Notes under the pieces: generated by a model | Seen by the model: only the letters and a program-made list of their open reading frames with translations | What the model was told of the DNA's origin: nothing | The model's database searches: none | Made by a program: the position numbers and the translations under genes | Shown here: positions 8,524 to 17,504 of the stretch, piece by piece | Numbering within the stretch: the stretch's first letter is position 1 | How the letters are laid out: every line of letters starts with the position of its first letter | Origin: Leptolyngbya sp. FACHB-8 | Lineage (GTDB): Bacteria > Cyanobacteriota > Cyanobacteriia > Elainellales > Elainellaceae | Direction of reading: 5' to 3' | Assembly (NCBI RefSeq): GCF_014695575.1 | Contig: NZ_JACJOO010000008.1 | Location: forward strand, 32,303 to 96,302 | DNA length: 64,000 nucleotides

Positions 8524-10119
8524 ATGGTAACGGGTGTTTGGGTACTGGGCGATCAACTTTGGACAGGGCAATCAGCACTGCAAAGCTGTGTGCAACAGCC
8601 TCAGCAAACGCCTGTCTTCTTCATTGAATCGATGCGTCACGCTCAACAGTTACCCTATCATTTGCAAAAACTGGTGCTGGTGTGGTCAGCCATGCGTCAC
8701 TTTGCTGAGGAACTGCGACAGGATGGATGGCCAGTAAGCTATGTTCAATCAGAAGACTTCGAAACGCCCCTATTGAAATGGATTGAGCAATATCGCATTA
8801 CCGAACTGCGGGTGATGACGCCAACTGATCGTCCGTTTGCGAAACTCATTCAGTCGCTCAACTTGCCCTGTATTGTTACCTTTACCCCCAACAACCGCTT
8901 TATCTGGCAGGATCAGGAGTTTGTGAACTGGGCGCGATCGCGCAAACGCCTTTTGATGGAGGACTTTTACCGTGAGGGACGGCAACGCTTCAAAATTTTG
9001 ATGGATGGAGAGCATCCGACCAGTGGCCGCTGGAACTTCGACCGAGAGAATCGCAAACCGCCAAAGGGCAAATTGACGTTGCCTGAAGCCCTCTGGTTTG
9101 AGCCCGATACGATTACCCAAGAGGTTATTGATTGGGTCAAGCAATCTCCAGCATTTAAGGATAGCCAAGCTTACTGGCAGATTGAAACGTTTCAATGGGG
9201 TGTCACTCGCCAACAAGCGTTGCAAGTCCTTCGCTTCTTCATCGAAACACGCTTGTCTAACTTTGGCCCCTACCAGGACGCTATGGTGACGGGGGAGCAA
9301 ACGATGTGGCACGCCATGTTATCGCCCTACTTGAATCTTGGACTTCTGCATCCATTAGAAGTGGTGCAAGCTGCAGAGGAAGCGTATTACATCAACCGCA
9401 ATACCTGGGAGTTGAGTAGTGTAGAAGGATTTATCAGGCAGATTCTCGGGTGGCGTGAGTATATGCACGGCATCTACATCTACATGGGTGAAGACTATCC
9501 TGAGCGTAACTGGTTTAACCACACGCAGCCTCTTCCCGACTTTTACTGGACGGGTGATACCCAGATGAATTGTTTACACCATGTTCTTCAACAGGTGAAA
9601 GAAACAGGATATGCTCACCACATTCAACGGTTAATGGTGCTGAACAACTTCGCCTTAATTGCTGGTATTTCTCCCCAAGAGTTGCAGGATTGGTTTCATG
9701 CAGCATTTATTGATGGATATGACTGGGTGATGCAAGCTAACGTAATTGGCATGGGCCAGTATGCGGATGGTGGCATGATGGCCTCGAAGCCCTATGCAGC
9801 TTCCGCAAACTACATCAATACCATGAGTGACTATTGCAAACGCTGTACTTATAACCCCCGCAGCCGAACTGGCGAGACCGCCTGCCCATTTAACTTTATG
9901 TACTGGGATTTTCTATCGAGGCACTACGAGAAATTAAAGAACAATTCACGGATGATACAAATTCTACGTAATTTAGAACGTATTTCATCAGAAGAGTTAC
10001 AACAAATCCGTCAACAAGCAGAACAGTGGAGGCACGAACACCAGAACACCGAATATTTGCTTTCTTCAACCTCTACACACCATGGATCGCCTGACTCAAC
10101 TCCGCAAGCAGTATCTTGA
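8524..10119 (+). CDS. Iron-sulfur (6-4) photolyase / cryptochrome family protein
   Basis: 531 residues, a typical length for the FeS-BCP/CryPro branch of the photolyase-cryptochrome family. An N-terminal Rossmann-like antenna domain (GVWVLGDQLW) is followed by the helical FAD domain (GWREYMHGIY, FALIAGISPQELQDWF, YADGGMMASKPYAAS). Four cysteines, Cys350, Cys438, Cys441 and Cys454, sit at the same numbers as the [4Fe-4S] ligands of Agrobacterium PhrB, as I recall them. His365-His366 in YAHHIQRL match the catalytic His of (6-4) repair. The likely role is FAD-dependent light-driven repair of (6-4) photoproducts, possibly with blue-light signalling. The ATG lies 134 bases from the divergent 8390 gene. 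The 3' end overlaps the next gene by 38 bases, implying translational coupling. Family assignment is firm; the repair versus signalling balance is inference. Confidence 0.93.
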   Translation: MVTGVWVLGDQLWTGQSALQSCVQQPQQTPVFFIESMRHAQQLPYHLQKLVLVWSAMRHFAEELRQDGWPVSYVQSEDFETPLLKWIEQYRITELRVMTPTDRPFAKLIQSLNLPCIVTFTPNNRFIWQDQEFVNWARSRKRLLMEDFYREGRQRFKILMDGEHPTSGRWNFDRENRKPPKGKLTLPEALWFEPDTITQEVIDWVKQSPAFKDSQAYWQIETFQWGVTRQQALQVLRFFIETRLSNFGPYQDAMVTGEQTMWHAMLSPYLNLGLLHPLEVVQAAEEAYYINRNTWELSSVEGFIRQILGWREYMHGIYIYMGEDYPERNWFNHTQPLPDFYWTGDTQMNCLHHVLQQVKETGYAHHIQRLMVLNNFALIAGISPQELQDWFHAAFIDGYDWVMQANVIGMGQYADGGMMASKPYAASANYINTMSDYCKRCTYNPRSRTGETACPFNFMYWDFLSRHYEKLKNNSRMIQILRNLERISSEELQQIRQQAEQWRHEHQNTEYLLSSTSTHHGSPDSTPQAVS

Positions 10120-10396
10120 GCTTACAAATCACGCTCTACCGCAGCTAGCAAAATCCCGCAATTTTCCCGTTTGCTATAATCATTGCTTTCAGCGGATTAT
10201 TCTGGATAACCTGTTTGGTCGCTGCTGGTATGAAGTGCTGGATCGCAAACGCAATCCTGCTTATAAGCAATTGACTGAGGAGCAGTTAGAGCAGGCGATC
10301 GCTCTTGCAAATCGTGTGATTGAGCAACCTGACTCTTACTTACAGCAACTCAATCGAAATAGCTTGAACTGGCGTGGGAAGGCTATTACTTCCTAA
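10082..10396 (+). CDS. Small conserved partner of the cryptochrome, unknown function
   Basis: 104 residues with no signal peptide or membrane segment. Its ATG (10082) lies inside the last 38 bases of the cryptochrome gene in another frame, so the two are almost certainly co-transcribed. The sequence is rich in aromatic, Cys and His residues in the middle (PVCYNHCFQRIILDNLFGRCWYEVLDR), then a helical region with EEQLEQAIALANRVIE. Short proteins of this kind beside FeS cryptochromes have, to my recollection, sometimes been labelled acetyltransferase-like, but no acetyl-CoA motif is visible. I leave the function open. Confidence 0.8.
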   Translation: MDRLTQLRKQYLELTNHALPQLAKSRNFPVCYNHCFQRIILDNLFGRCWYEVLDRKRNPAYKQLTEEQLEQAIALANRVIEQPDSYLQQLNRNSLNWRGKAITS

Positions 10397-10397
10397 T

Positions 10398-10432
10398 CAG
10401 AAGGAGGTAGGGCTTTGCCCTATCTCCTTCTG
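10398..10432 (+). terminator. Terminator-like hairpin
   Basis: 16-base arms with a single G-T wobble around a ttt loop (cagaaggaggtagggc and its complement), starting two bases after the 10082-gene stop. No run of T follows, so rho-independent termination is only probable. Confidence 0.55.
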
Positions 10433-10455
10433 GTACAAATTATCAGCGATAGTGA

Positions 10456-10564
10456 CTTAGGAGGTTTCTGCATAAGAATTTACCCAGAATGTTGGTGCTT
10501 TGCCCGCTTCGCGGGCAAAGCACCAACATTCTGGGGGTAATTTCATTACTGGAAATCTCCTTAG
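10456..10564. repeat. Family A palindromic element, copy 1
   Basis: About 109 bases. The ends are imperfect terminal inverted repeats (left cttaggaggtttctgcataa; right, reverse-complemented, ctaaggagatttccagtaat). Inside is a perfect 25-bp hairpin (10483-10507 and 10511-10535) with loop ttc. It ends one base before the stop codon of the exoprotein gene at 10565. Other copies lie at 40972, 52890 and 55434. Confidence 0.9.
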
Positions 10565-12652
10565 TTAGCCAAAGTAGTTACTGGTCGCCAGTACACCTGC
10601 CCCTGAATCGGTACCTGCCATGCGGATACCCGTCATGTCGACACATAAATCATCATTGGCCGAGAAAGCAGGATTACCGTTATTAACCGCTAGATAGGTA
10701 TGGTTATTCCAACTAAAAAAGACGGCTTCACGAGCGAGTAGCTGTTGATTACCCAGCTGGCTTTGATTTTTATCGGTATAGGCGGCCTGCCTTGCTTCAG
10801 CCAAAGTACCGCCACTAACCCTGCCAGCATTAGATAACGATCGGGGGCGATCGCCGATCCAATCATCATTCACATCGAGAAGAATGCGATCGCCTGCTAC
10901 TGCATTAAAGTCCGTAATCCAATCCACTGTAGTGCCACGGGACTGCCGAAGCGCTACCGCTTCGCTACTCCCCCCGTAGAGGAAGACGTCAGCTCCCAAT
11001 CCCCCTGTAAGGCGATCGCGAGCTGCGCCACCCATCAATACGTCACTCCCTTCAGCCCCCAGGAGTACATCTCCAGCCGTTGTTCCAACGAGAAAATCAT
11101 TGCTTGCTCCCCCTTGAAACGTGCGCCGGGCCGTAAATTCAACAGCTCCAACATCGGCTGTGCCATCCCGTGTAATGCCACGCTGGTCACGGCTAGGAGC
11201 GTTACCAGCCGTATTCACCGCAGCACTACCAGACAAGAGGTTATAGCTTGAGCCGAGCCCACCGTTAGGGGCGAGAGGCGCTAGTTTGGGGTCAACAATA
11301 CGAACTCCAGCCGTCACTTTCACATCATTGGTAGCCAGAGGACCAGGAAACTGGATGTTATGCCCGCCATCGGTTAATGGTCGACCTGTGTGGGTATTGA
11401 GGTTCCAGGGGTTGTCAGTGGTATTGTAGGCAACGATTGAATTGGCCAGAGTTGCAGTAGTGTCATTGGGCCAGAAGGCTCCGCCGCCGAATCCGGCATA
11501 GTTGCGGGCGATCGTCAGATTGGTCATGTTGACGGCATACCCTGGGCTGTTCGCAAAGCTCATGGCTCCTCCTAGCCCATTACCCTGGCCATCGTCGGCC
11601 CGATTATTGGCAAAGGTACTGCTGATAATGGAGACGGGCGATCGCCCTCCCACCCAAAAGCCGCCTCCCTGTGATAAGGCCGTATTGTTGGCAATGGTCG
11701 TGTTGCGAATGGTTAGTTGCCCGTTGCCATGCCGCAATCCTCCACCCAGGGAATCACCGCCAGCTCCCCATGTGACTGCATTGCCAGTAATGGAACTGTT
11801 CTCAACGAGGGCTTTATCGGCCCCGTAAATCCACAGCATAATGCCGCCGCCTTGCCCTGCCCCTCGATTCCCTTCAATTCGACTATTGCGAATGATGATC
11901 GAACGACCCGGAGCATTGGGGATATCATGGGCCGTATCGGGATCAGCTCCATCGACATAGATAGCACCGCCATATCCACTGGTTCCAGCCTTCACTCCAC
12001 CTGCTGTCGAGTCGTTGTTGCGAAACAGGCAGTTTTCAACGAGGAGCTGGGTGAGAAGGTTATTGATAGCACCACCATTGCTACCGCGATTGTTAACAAA
12101 GCTGCTTCCGCGGACAGTTAGGACACCACCGCTGCTGGTGGCGATCGCTCCACCACCCCGCTCCTCAACGGCAACACTGCCATTATTTCCGTCAAACTTG
12201 CTGTTTAGCACGGTTAATCGTGCTCGATAGCCCGTCCAAATACCACCACCGTAGCTAGCCGTATTGCGATTAACCTGGCAACGGTTGAGGGTCAGCGTAC
12301 TATCCATCCCTGTACGGATGCCTGCCCCTGCCCCAGTTTCGTCATCACTTCCCGTTAAACGGCCATTCGCGATAATCAAATTTCTCAGCGTGACATTGGT
12401 ATTATCGCCCGTTTTTAAGACCCGACTGGTTTGGTTTCCGCTAATGGTTAACCCGGGCGCATTTGCACCATCAATGATCACATTTTTATTAACAACCAGT
12501 TGCCCACTCGTTAGAGTAATGGTGCTGCCACGTAGGTTGGTTGCAAAGCGGATGGTTTGCCCTGCTTGAGCTGAGGCGATCGCTGCCCGCAGCGATCCGG
12601 CTCCGCCATTGGCATTGGTTGTGACAACGATTGCAGGTAAAGAAGTTGCCAT
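10565..12652 (-). CDS. Beta-helix repeat exoprotein with RTX-type calcium-binding repeats
   Basis: About 695 residues. It starts without a classical signal peptide (MATSLPAIVVTTNANGGAGSLRAAI), as in choice-of-anchor or polymorphic outer-surface proteins. The N-terminal ~500 residues are right-handed parallel beta-helix repeats, with many short turns of N-x-A-x-x-G-G-G and TLRNLxI type. Residues ~525-570 contain RTX nonapeptides (LLGAEGSDVLMGGAARDRL, GGLGADVF) followed by the TDF...GDRILLD segment typical of serralysin-like C-termini. Such tails bind Ca2+ and direct type I secretion, so the protein is probably exported and surface-associated. ATG at 12652 is preferred because GGAG lies seven bases upstream; the longer GTG start at 12667 would place that site inside the gene. 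Carbohydrate binding or lyase activity is possible but no catalytic residues were identified. Confidence 0.85.
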   Translation of the reverse strand: MATSLPAIVVTTNANGGAGSLRAAIASAQAGQTIRFATNLRGSTITLTSGQLVVNKNVIIDGANAPGLTISGNQTSRVLKTGDNTNVTLRNLIIANGRLTGSDDETGAGAGIRTGMDSTLTLNRCQVNRNTASYGGGIWTGYRARLTVLNSKFDGNNGSVAVEERGGGAIATSSGGVLTVRGSSFVNNRGSNGGAINNLLTQLLVENCLFRNNDSTAGGVKAGTSGYGGAIYVDGADPDTAHDIPNAPGRSIIIRNSRIEGNRGAGQGGGIMLWIYGADKALVENSSITGNAVTWGAGGDSLGGGLRHGNGQLTIRNTTIANNTALSQGGGFWVGGRSPVSIISSTFANNRADDGQGNGLGGAMSFANSPGYAVNMTNLTIARNYAGFGGGAFWPNDTTATLANSIVAYNTTDNPWNLNTHTGRPLTDGGHNIQFPGPLATNDVKVTAGVRIVDPKLAPLAPNGGLGSSYNLLSGSAAVNTAGNAPSRDQRGITRDGTADVGAVEFTARRTFQGGASNDFLVGTTAGDVLLGAEGSDVLMGGAARDRLTGGLGADVFLYGGSSEAVALRQSRGTTVDWITDFNAVAGDRILLDVNDDWIGDRPRSLSNAGRVSGGTLAEARQAAYTDKNQSQLGNQQLLAREAVFFSWNNHTYLAVNNGNPAFSANDDLCVDMTGIRMAGTDSGAGVLATSNYFG

Positions 12653-12752
12653 AAAATCTCCAAACACAAACTTTTAGATAAACGAAAACGTCAAACAGCA
12701 CGCTCAACGGAATTGGGGCGGCATCGAGCGTGAAACTAGGGCTCGTTTTAAA

Positions 12753-12790
12753 GGTTATTTTTCCGTACGCTTTGCGCCTGAAAAATAACC
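12753..12790. repeat. Imperfect hairpin, family D-like
   Basis: ggttattttt pairs with aaaaataacc around an acgc-ttt-gcgc apex. An outer pairing (gctcgttttaaa with gctttaaaacatg) surrounds it. It lies upstream of the exoprotein start in the 12653-13186 gap; no gene is seen there. Confidence 0.65.
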
Positions 12791-12990
12791 CCTTCAGCAA
12801 GCTTTAAAACATGCCCTAATTCGGTTTAGATTTTGCAATCTGGAGAACAGGTAACAGAAAGAGCTTGCCCATTTTTAATGGTGATCAATCAATCCTTCAA
12901 AAAATAATGCTTATTACTCTTTGTAGGTATCTGATTAGCACGATTTATTCCAATTAGTGCTCTAACAATGCTTATTCAAAATAACAGACT

Positions 12991-13061
12991 CACCATTTTT
13001 TCAAGCCCTTGATTTTGCATACGCGACGCATATGCAAAATCAAGAGCTTGAAAAAATGGTG
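12991..13061. repeat. 34-bp near-perfect hairpin
   Basis: 34-base arms (caccattttttcaagc and onward) with two G-T type mismatches and loop gac. It sits about 125 bases upstream of the kinase start at 13187, so it could lie in that gene's 5' untranslated region. Confidence 0.85.
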
Positions 13062-13186
13062 AAGGTATTGGAAAAGTAAAGAATTTTAAAGTAAGTACGG
13101 ACCAAGGGAGACTATTTAATGACTTGGGCAATCTGAAGCAAAGTACCACAATAATTGCTCTCATTATTTTCTCAAAGGAAATAGAA

Positions 13187-15835
13187 ATGCGACCTGAAGG
13201 CTTAGAAACTGCGAACGCAGAAATGATTGCAGTAGCGCGTTTAGCAGCAATTGTTGAATCCTCCGACGATGCCATTATTGGTAAAGCATTGGATGGTACG
13301 GTTACAAGCTGGAATGCCAGTGCCGAAAGGATTTTTGGCTATTCCGCTGAGGAAATAATTGGGCGTTCTGTTAATCTACTTGTCCCAGATCATCGATTGG
13401 ATGAGGGGTCTAAAATCCTTGACCAGATCAAACAAGGACAGAGAGTCGAACATTTTGAAACGGTGCGCAGGCGAAAGGATGGAACGCTAGTTCACATCTC
13501 CCTCTCTATTTCTCCTATTAAAGACGAAACTGGACAAATTATTGGTGCATCTAAGATTGCACGAGATATTACTAAACACCAACAGGCAGAAGATGCACTA
13601 CGGCGATCCCTCAAAGATTTAGCAGATATTAAGTTTGCTCTTGATCAGTCCTCTATTGTAGCTATTACGGATACTGAAGGAACTATTACTTACGCTAATG
13701 ATAAATTCTGTGAGATTTCCAAGTATTCTAAAAGCGAATTGATTGGACAAAACCACCACATTGTTAATTCTGGGTGCCATCCCAAGTCTTTCTTTCAACA
13801 AATGTGGGCCGCTATCTCCCTGGGCCAAGTATGGCAGGGTGAGATTCAGAACCGGGCGAAGGATGGAACGTTCTATTGGATAGATATGACAGTTGTGCCG
13901 TTTTTAGGCCAAAACGGAAAACCTTATCAGTATGCCGCCGTTTGTAGTGAAATTACAGTACGGAAACAAGTAGAATCAGAACTGCAAGAATTGAATGAAG
14001 AACTAGAAAGCAGAATTATAGAACGTACTGCTGAACTTGCTCAAATCAATCAAACCCTCCAATCAGAAATTGGAGAACGACAGCAAATCGAGGAAGCATT
14101 GCAGCAGTCTCAACAAATGCTGCAACTGGTCATTAATACATTTCCACAACGTGTTTTTTGGAAAGACAAAAATTTCCGTTACCTTGGCTGTAACACAATT
14201 TTCGCACGCGATGCAGGACTAGAATCACCAGAGCAAATTGTGGGTCGTGATGATTTTGAGTTGGCCTGGAAAGAGTCTGCCCCTCTTTATCGAGCCGATG
14301 ATCAATTTGTTATAGAAACAAATGTTCCTAAAGTCAACTATGAGGAATCGCAGGTTCGCGAAGATGGAACCTTTTTCTGGCTTAGAACCAACAAAATTCC
14401 TCTGCATAATGACGCCAAAGAGGTAATCGGTGTATTTGGTTCTTACGAAGACATTAGCGATCGCAAGCAAGCAGAAGCCATGTTACAGGAACAAGAACAG
14501 TTTCTGCGTAGCATTTATGACAATGTTGAGTATGTCATCTTTGTTTTAGATGTTCTGGACAACGGTGAATTCCGTTATGTTGGCTGGAATGCGAATGCAG
14601 CTAAGGGATCTGGATTGTCGAGTGCTGAGGTTGCTGGTAAAACACCTAAGGAAGTATTTGGATCAGAGGCCGGAGAAGAAATTACTCAAGCCTTAAGCCA
14701 ATGCCTACAGGTAGGAACCATGGTTACAGATGAAAAGCGCTTGATGTTCCAGGAACAGGAATTTTGGTCGATTGCTACATTAAACCCTTTACATAATAGT
14801 GAGGGGAAAATTTATCGGATCGTGGGAACTAGTTTTGATATTAGCGATCGCAAACGGGCAGAGGTTTTATTGCAGCAACAAAAAGAGCAATTAGAACATG
14901 CTCTCAAGGAACTTCAGCAAATGCAGATGCAGCTTGTTCAGAGCGAAAAAATGTCTGGTTTAGGACAGCTTGTTGCGGGTGTTGCCCACGAAATCAACAA
15001 TCCTGTGAACTTTATCTATGGCAACCTGATACATGCCAATGAATATACACAGGATTTGTTAGGCCTATTAAGACTTTATCAACAACATCACCCAAACCCT
15101 CATCCTACTGTGCAGGCAGAAGCAGATGCTATTGATCTGGAGTTTTTAATTGATGATTTGCCAAAGCTTTTGAGTTCCATGAAAGTAGGTGCCGATCGAA
15201 TTCAAAAAATCGTGGCATCTCTACGAACCTTCTCACGCATGGATGAAGCAGAAATGAAGGAGGTGAACATCCATGAAGGTATTGATAGTACCCTGATGAT
15301 CCTGCAAAATCGGATTAAAACTAAAAGCGATCGACTGGGAATTGAAGTTGTTAGAGACTATAGTAATTTGCCGCTAGTCGAGTGCTACGCTGGGCAGCTC
15401 AATCAAGTCTTTATGAACATTCTCAGTAACGCCATTGATGCTTTAGAAGAAAGCTCAAAAGATACCTCAGGGCTAAGGCAGGATCTCATAGAAAGTTCTG
15501 AGCTCGCTGAAGCAGAACAAAATTCACAAAACTCTAACACGACGAAATTAAAAGAACCTTACTACTTTCCCAGAATTCAGATTCGTACGGAGTTGGTTGA
15601 TCAAAACCATGTTAGTGTTCACTTTATCGATAATGGAATAGGTATTCCTGAACACGTCAAACAACGGCTGTTTGATCCCTTTTTTACAACTAAACCCATT
15701 GGAAAAGGTACAGGTATGGGGCTTTCGATCAGCTATCAAATTATAGCGGAGAAGCACAAAGGCTCATTACAGTGCCATTCGCTTCCCGGTCAAGGAACAG
15801 AGTTTGTGCTCACGATCCCGACTCGCCAAAGTTAA
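13187..15835 (+). CDS. Multi-PAS sensor histidine kinase
   Basis: 882 residues from the preferred start. ATG 13187 has AAGGAA about eight bases upstream; an in-frame TTG at 13124 lacks this. Four PAS/PAC units cover about 20-130, 145-262, 310-430 and 435-560, the first opening with IVESSDDAIIGKALDGTVTSWN. A coiled coil lies between PAS2 and PAS3. The transmitter has His601 in AGVAHEINNPVNF and HATPase_c boxes IDNGIGI and GKGTGMGLSI. The HisKA segment (QSEKMSGLGQLVAG) is nearly the same as in the 1050 kinase, so both belong to one subfamily. A polar ~40-residue insertion sits after the N box. No membrane segments and no adjacent regulator are seen. The sensed cue is unknown. Confidence 0.9.
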   Translation: MRPEGLETANAEMIAVARLAAIVESSDDAIIGKALDGTVTSWNASAERIFGYSAEEIIGRSVNLLVPDHRLDEGSKILDQIKQGQRVEHFETVRRRKDGTLVHISLSISPIKDETGQIIGASKIARDITKHQQAEDALRRSLKDLADIKFALDQSSIVAITDTEGTITYANDKFCEISKYSKSELIGQNHHIVNSGCHPKSFFQQMWAAISLGQVWQGEIQNRAKDGTFYWIDMTVVPFLGQNGKPYQYAAVCSEITVRKQVESELQELNEELESRIIERTAELAQINQTLQSEIGERQQIEEALQQSQQMLQLVINTFPQRVFWKDKNFRYLGCNTIFARDAGLESPEQIVGRDDFELAWKESAPLYRADDQFVIETNVPKVNYEESQVREDGTFFWLRTNKIPLHNDAKEVIGVFGSYEDISDRKQAEAMLQEQEQFLRSIYDNVEYVIFVLDVLDNGEFRYVGWNANAAKGSGLSSAEVAGKTPKEVFGSEAGEEITQALSQCLQVGTMVTDEKRLMFQEQEFWSIATLNPLHNSEGKIYRIVGTSFDISDRKRAEVLLQQQKEQLEHALKELQQMQMQLVQSEKMSGLGQLVAGVAHEINNPVNFIYGNLIHANEYTQDLLGLLRLYQQHHPNPHPTVQAEADAIDLEFLIDDLPKLLSSMKVGADRIQKIVASLRTFSRMDEAEMKEVNIHEGIDSTLMILQNRIKTKSDRLGIEVVRDYSNLPLVECYAGQLNQVFMNILSNAIDALEESSKDTSGLRQDLIESSELAEAEQNSQNSNTTKLKEPYYFPRIQIRTELVDQNHVSVHFIDNGIGIPEHVKQRLFDPFFTTKPIGKGTGMGLSISYQIIAEKHKGSLQCHSLPGQGTEFVLTIPTRQS

Positions 15836-15851
15836 ACCTGGGGAAGAACTT

Positions 15852-15906
15852 GTTTAAAAAGGTTGGTTTTCTATGCGAAGAATCTAGAAACCCAACCTTT
15901 TTAAAC
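15852..15906. repeat. Imperfect inverted repeat
   Basis: gtttaaaaaggttggtttt faces aaacccaacctttttaaac, just after the 13187 kinase stop. Together with the next hairpin it fills the convergent gap. Confidence 0.6.
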
Positions 15907-15936
15907 TCTCCTTAAAATGCTGTGGTCATGTTTCAA

Positions 15937-15999
15937 ACGTGTGATAAGAAGGGGTGAAAGGGTTACTTCGTACTCCTTTCACCCCTTCTTATCACACGT
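15937..15999. terminator. 25-bp perfect hairpin between convergent genes
   Basis: Arms 15937-15961 and 15975-15999 are perfect complements around a 13-base loop, 14 bases from the stop of the minus-strand acyltransferase. Its place between converging genes suggests bidirectional termination, although neither side has a clear T-run. Confidence 0.6.
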
Positions 16000-16012
16000 C
16001 TAGTACCGAATG

Positions 16013-17263
16013 CTACCTTGTCATTTTTTGAGAAGGGCGACACAAAGTTGAGTCAATTGAATGCCAAATAGTTAGGATAAGTTGTTGGAAGGCAGGACAG
16101 ATGGCGTCTACTCCAACCGCTAATATCAAGGTTAGTCCAATCATGACAGGTAGTAGCACCAGGTAACGCACTAGATCGCCTTGCACAATTAGGTTTAAGG
16201 TGCGGTCAACCACAAAATTATGAATGAGGAAGTAGCTGTAACTGCAAGCGCCTAAGCGAATTAAACCGGGCTGTAGCCATGCAATACTGCTGATATGCCG
16301 AGTCAGCACCATGGAAAGTAATGCTAAACCTAGAGGTAATAGCAGATCCACAATAACCCAACCTACCCGATAAAACTGGCAAGTAAACCCTGCTATATAA
16401 AGCAGGCTACCCATTATAAGAGCTCGACGTTGGCTCCAAAAAATAGGCCCACGTCCCTTTTGATAAGCTACTGCGATCGCCATTCCAGCAACAAAGGTAC
16501 AAAGTTTCGATAAAAATAGCTGAAAGGGAGCTTCATGAGCGGGTGTATCGATGACAACGTAAGTAGGATGCCCATCGAATACATAGATAGCCAGAATTCG
16601 ATAGACGATCGTTAGCAGCAAGCTCAGTAATAGGAGATTACGGACACCCCAACGCTGTAGCAGATGCCAGAGGAGGGGAAAAACCAGAGTAAAACTAATA
16701 ACCAGAGGAATAAACCACCAGGGACCACTGGTGGAAAGGAGCAAGGTGCCCCGATAGTCCATCGTGAGCGGAAAGGTTAGGCCTGTGAAGCTATGCCATG
16801 CATCAGGCTTATAACTATTTGTTAGCGTTCCAATTATCCACAATACGGGATAGGACAACCATGCGACTGTCCAGAAAGGAAAGAGTAGACGCAATAGGCG
16901 ACGCTTAAGAAATTGACCTGTGGCTAATGGTTGTCGCTTTAAAGAAAGCACCAGGCTGAAGCCACTCATCAAGATAAAGATATCTAGAAACTGAAAGCCA
17001 AACCAAAATGGAATCGCAACCATTCGCATGGGTAGTGGAATACCCGTGCGATCGCCCATCTCCAATAAATTTTCTAGATTGTGAAGCAATCCAGTGGGCT
17101 GCGGTGTGAATGCATAATTTCCGAAATACAGCTGGGCATGATATAGCAAAATCATGACAGCAGAAATGATCCGAATGCCTTCTAGCCAGGCCAGTCGCTT
17201 CGGTTCTGGCTCTTTAGGAATTGATGTTTGATATAGAGAAAGCGGAGCAAGAGATTGAGGCAT
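16013..17263 (-). CDS. Membrane acyltransferase, OafA/acyltransferase-3 family
   Basis: 416 residues with about ten hydrophobic segments, the usual size for acyltransferase family 3 (PF01757). The N-terminal segment RLAWLEGIRIISAVMILLYHAQLYF has the family pattern of a first membrane helix ending near a conserved His (YH). A second hallmark is the R-rich loop FLKRRLLRLLFPFW. These integral proteins O-acylate extracellular sugars or lipids using cytoplasmic acyl donors. It is downstream of, and on the same strand as, the GH5-CBM2 cellulase, but 240 bases and two hairpins separate them. A role in modifying the local exopolysaccharide is plausible but inferred only from position. Confidence 0.85.
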   Translation of the reverse strand: MPQSLAPLSLYQTSIPKEPEPKRLAWLEGIRIISAVMILLYHAQLYFGNYAFTPQPTGLLHNLENLLEMGDRTGIPLPMRMVAIPFWFGFQFLDIFILMSGFSLVLSLKRQPLATGQFLKRRLLRLLFPFWTVAWLSYPVLWIIGTLTNSYKPDAWHSFTGLTFPLTMDYRGTLLLSTSGPWWFIPLVISFTLVFPLLWHLLQRWGVRNLLLLSLLLTIVYRILAIYVFDGHPTYVVIDTPAHEAPFQLFLSKLCTFVAGMAIAVAYQKGRGPIFWSQRRALIMGSLLYIAGFTCQFYRVGWVIVDLLLPLGLALLSMVLTRHISSIAWLQPGLIRLGACSYSYFLIHNFVVDRTLNLIVQGDLVRYLVLLPVMIGLTLILAVGVDAICPAFQQLILTIWHSIDSTLCRPSQKMTR

Positions 17264-17405
17264 TTGCTTCGCTCTAAATAGCTATAGAATGAAACACCTC
17301 ATTAGACGGTATTCTTTAGAAGAATTCACCTATCAGTTAGAGGAATTTCAACAGCATAATCCAAAACTAAAGATAGATTTCAGTTATATCGAACTGAGTT
17401 GAATA

Positions 17406-17503
17406 GCCATAATAAGCAACAAACTGAAGTGCTTATTATGGCATGAACAGAATACACGTCAAAATGGTATTTTCGAGTGCCGCGCGACGCACGGCACTCG
17501 AAA
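17406..17503. repeat. Double hairpin, family C-like
   Basis: Two neighbouring hairpins. The first has 12-base arms gccataataagc/gcttattatggc (17406-17442). The second, about 17469-17503, uses ttttcgagtgccgcgc around a gac loop with one mismatch. The second stem is shared with the elements at 34518, 36309 and 60633. It touches the stop codon of the GH5 gene and may terminate it. Confidence 0.75.
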
Positions 17504-17504
17504 A

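Noticed and set aside
10456..10564. Family A element as an attenuator or riboswitch
   Set aside because: The same element occurs in unrelated contexts and both orientations relative to genes, with no conserved unpaired core expected of a ligand-binding RNA.
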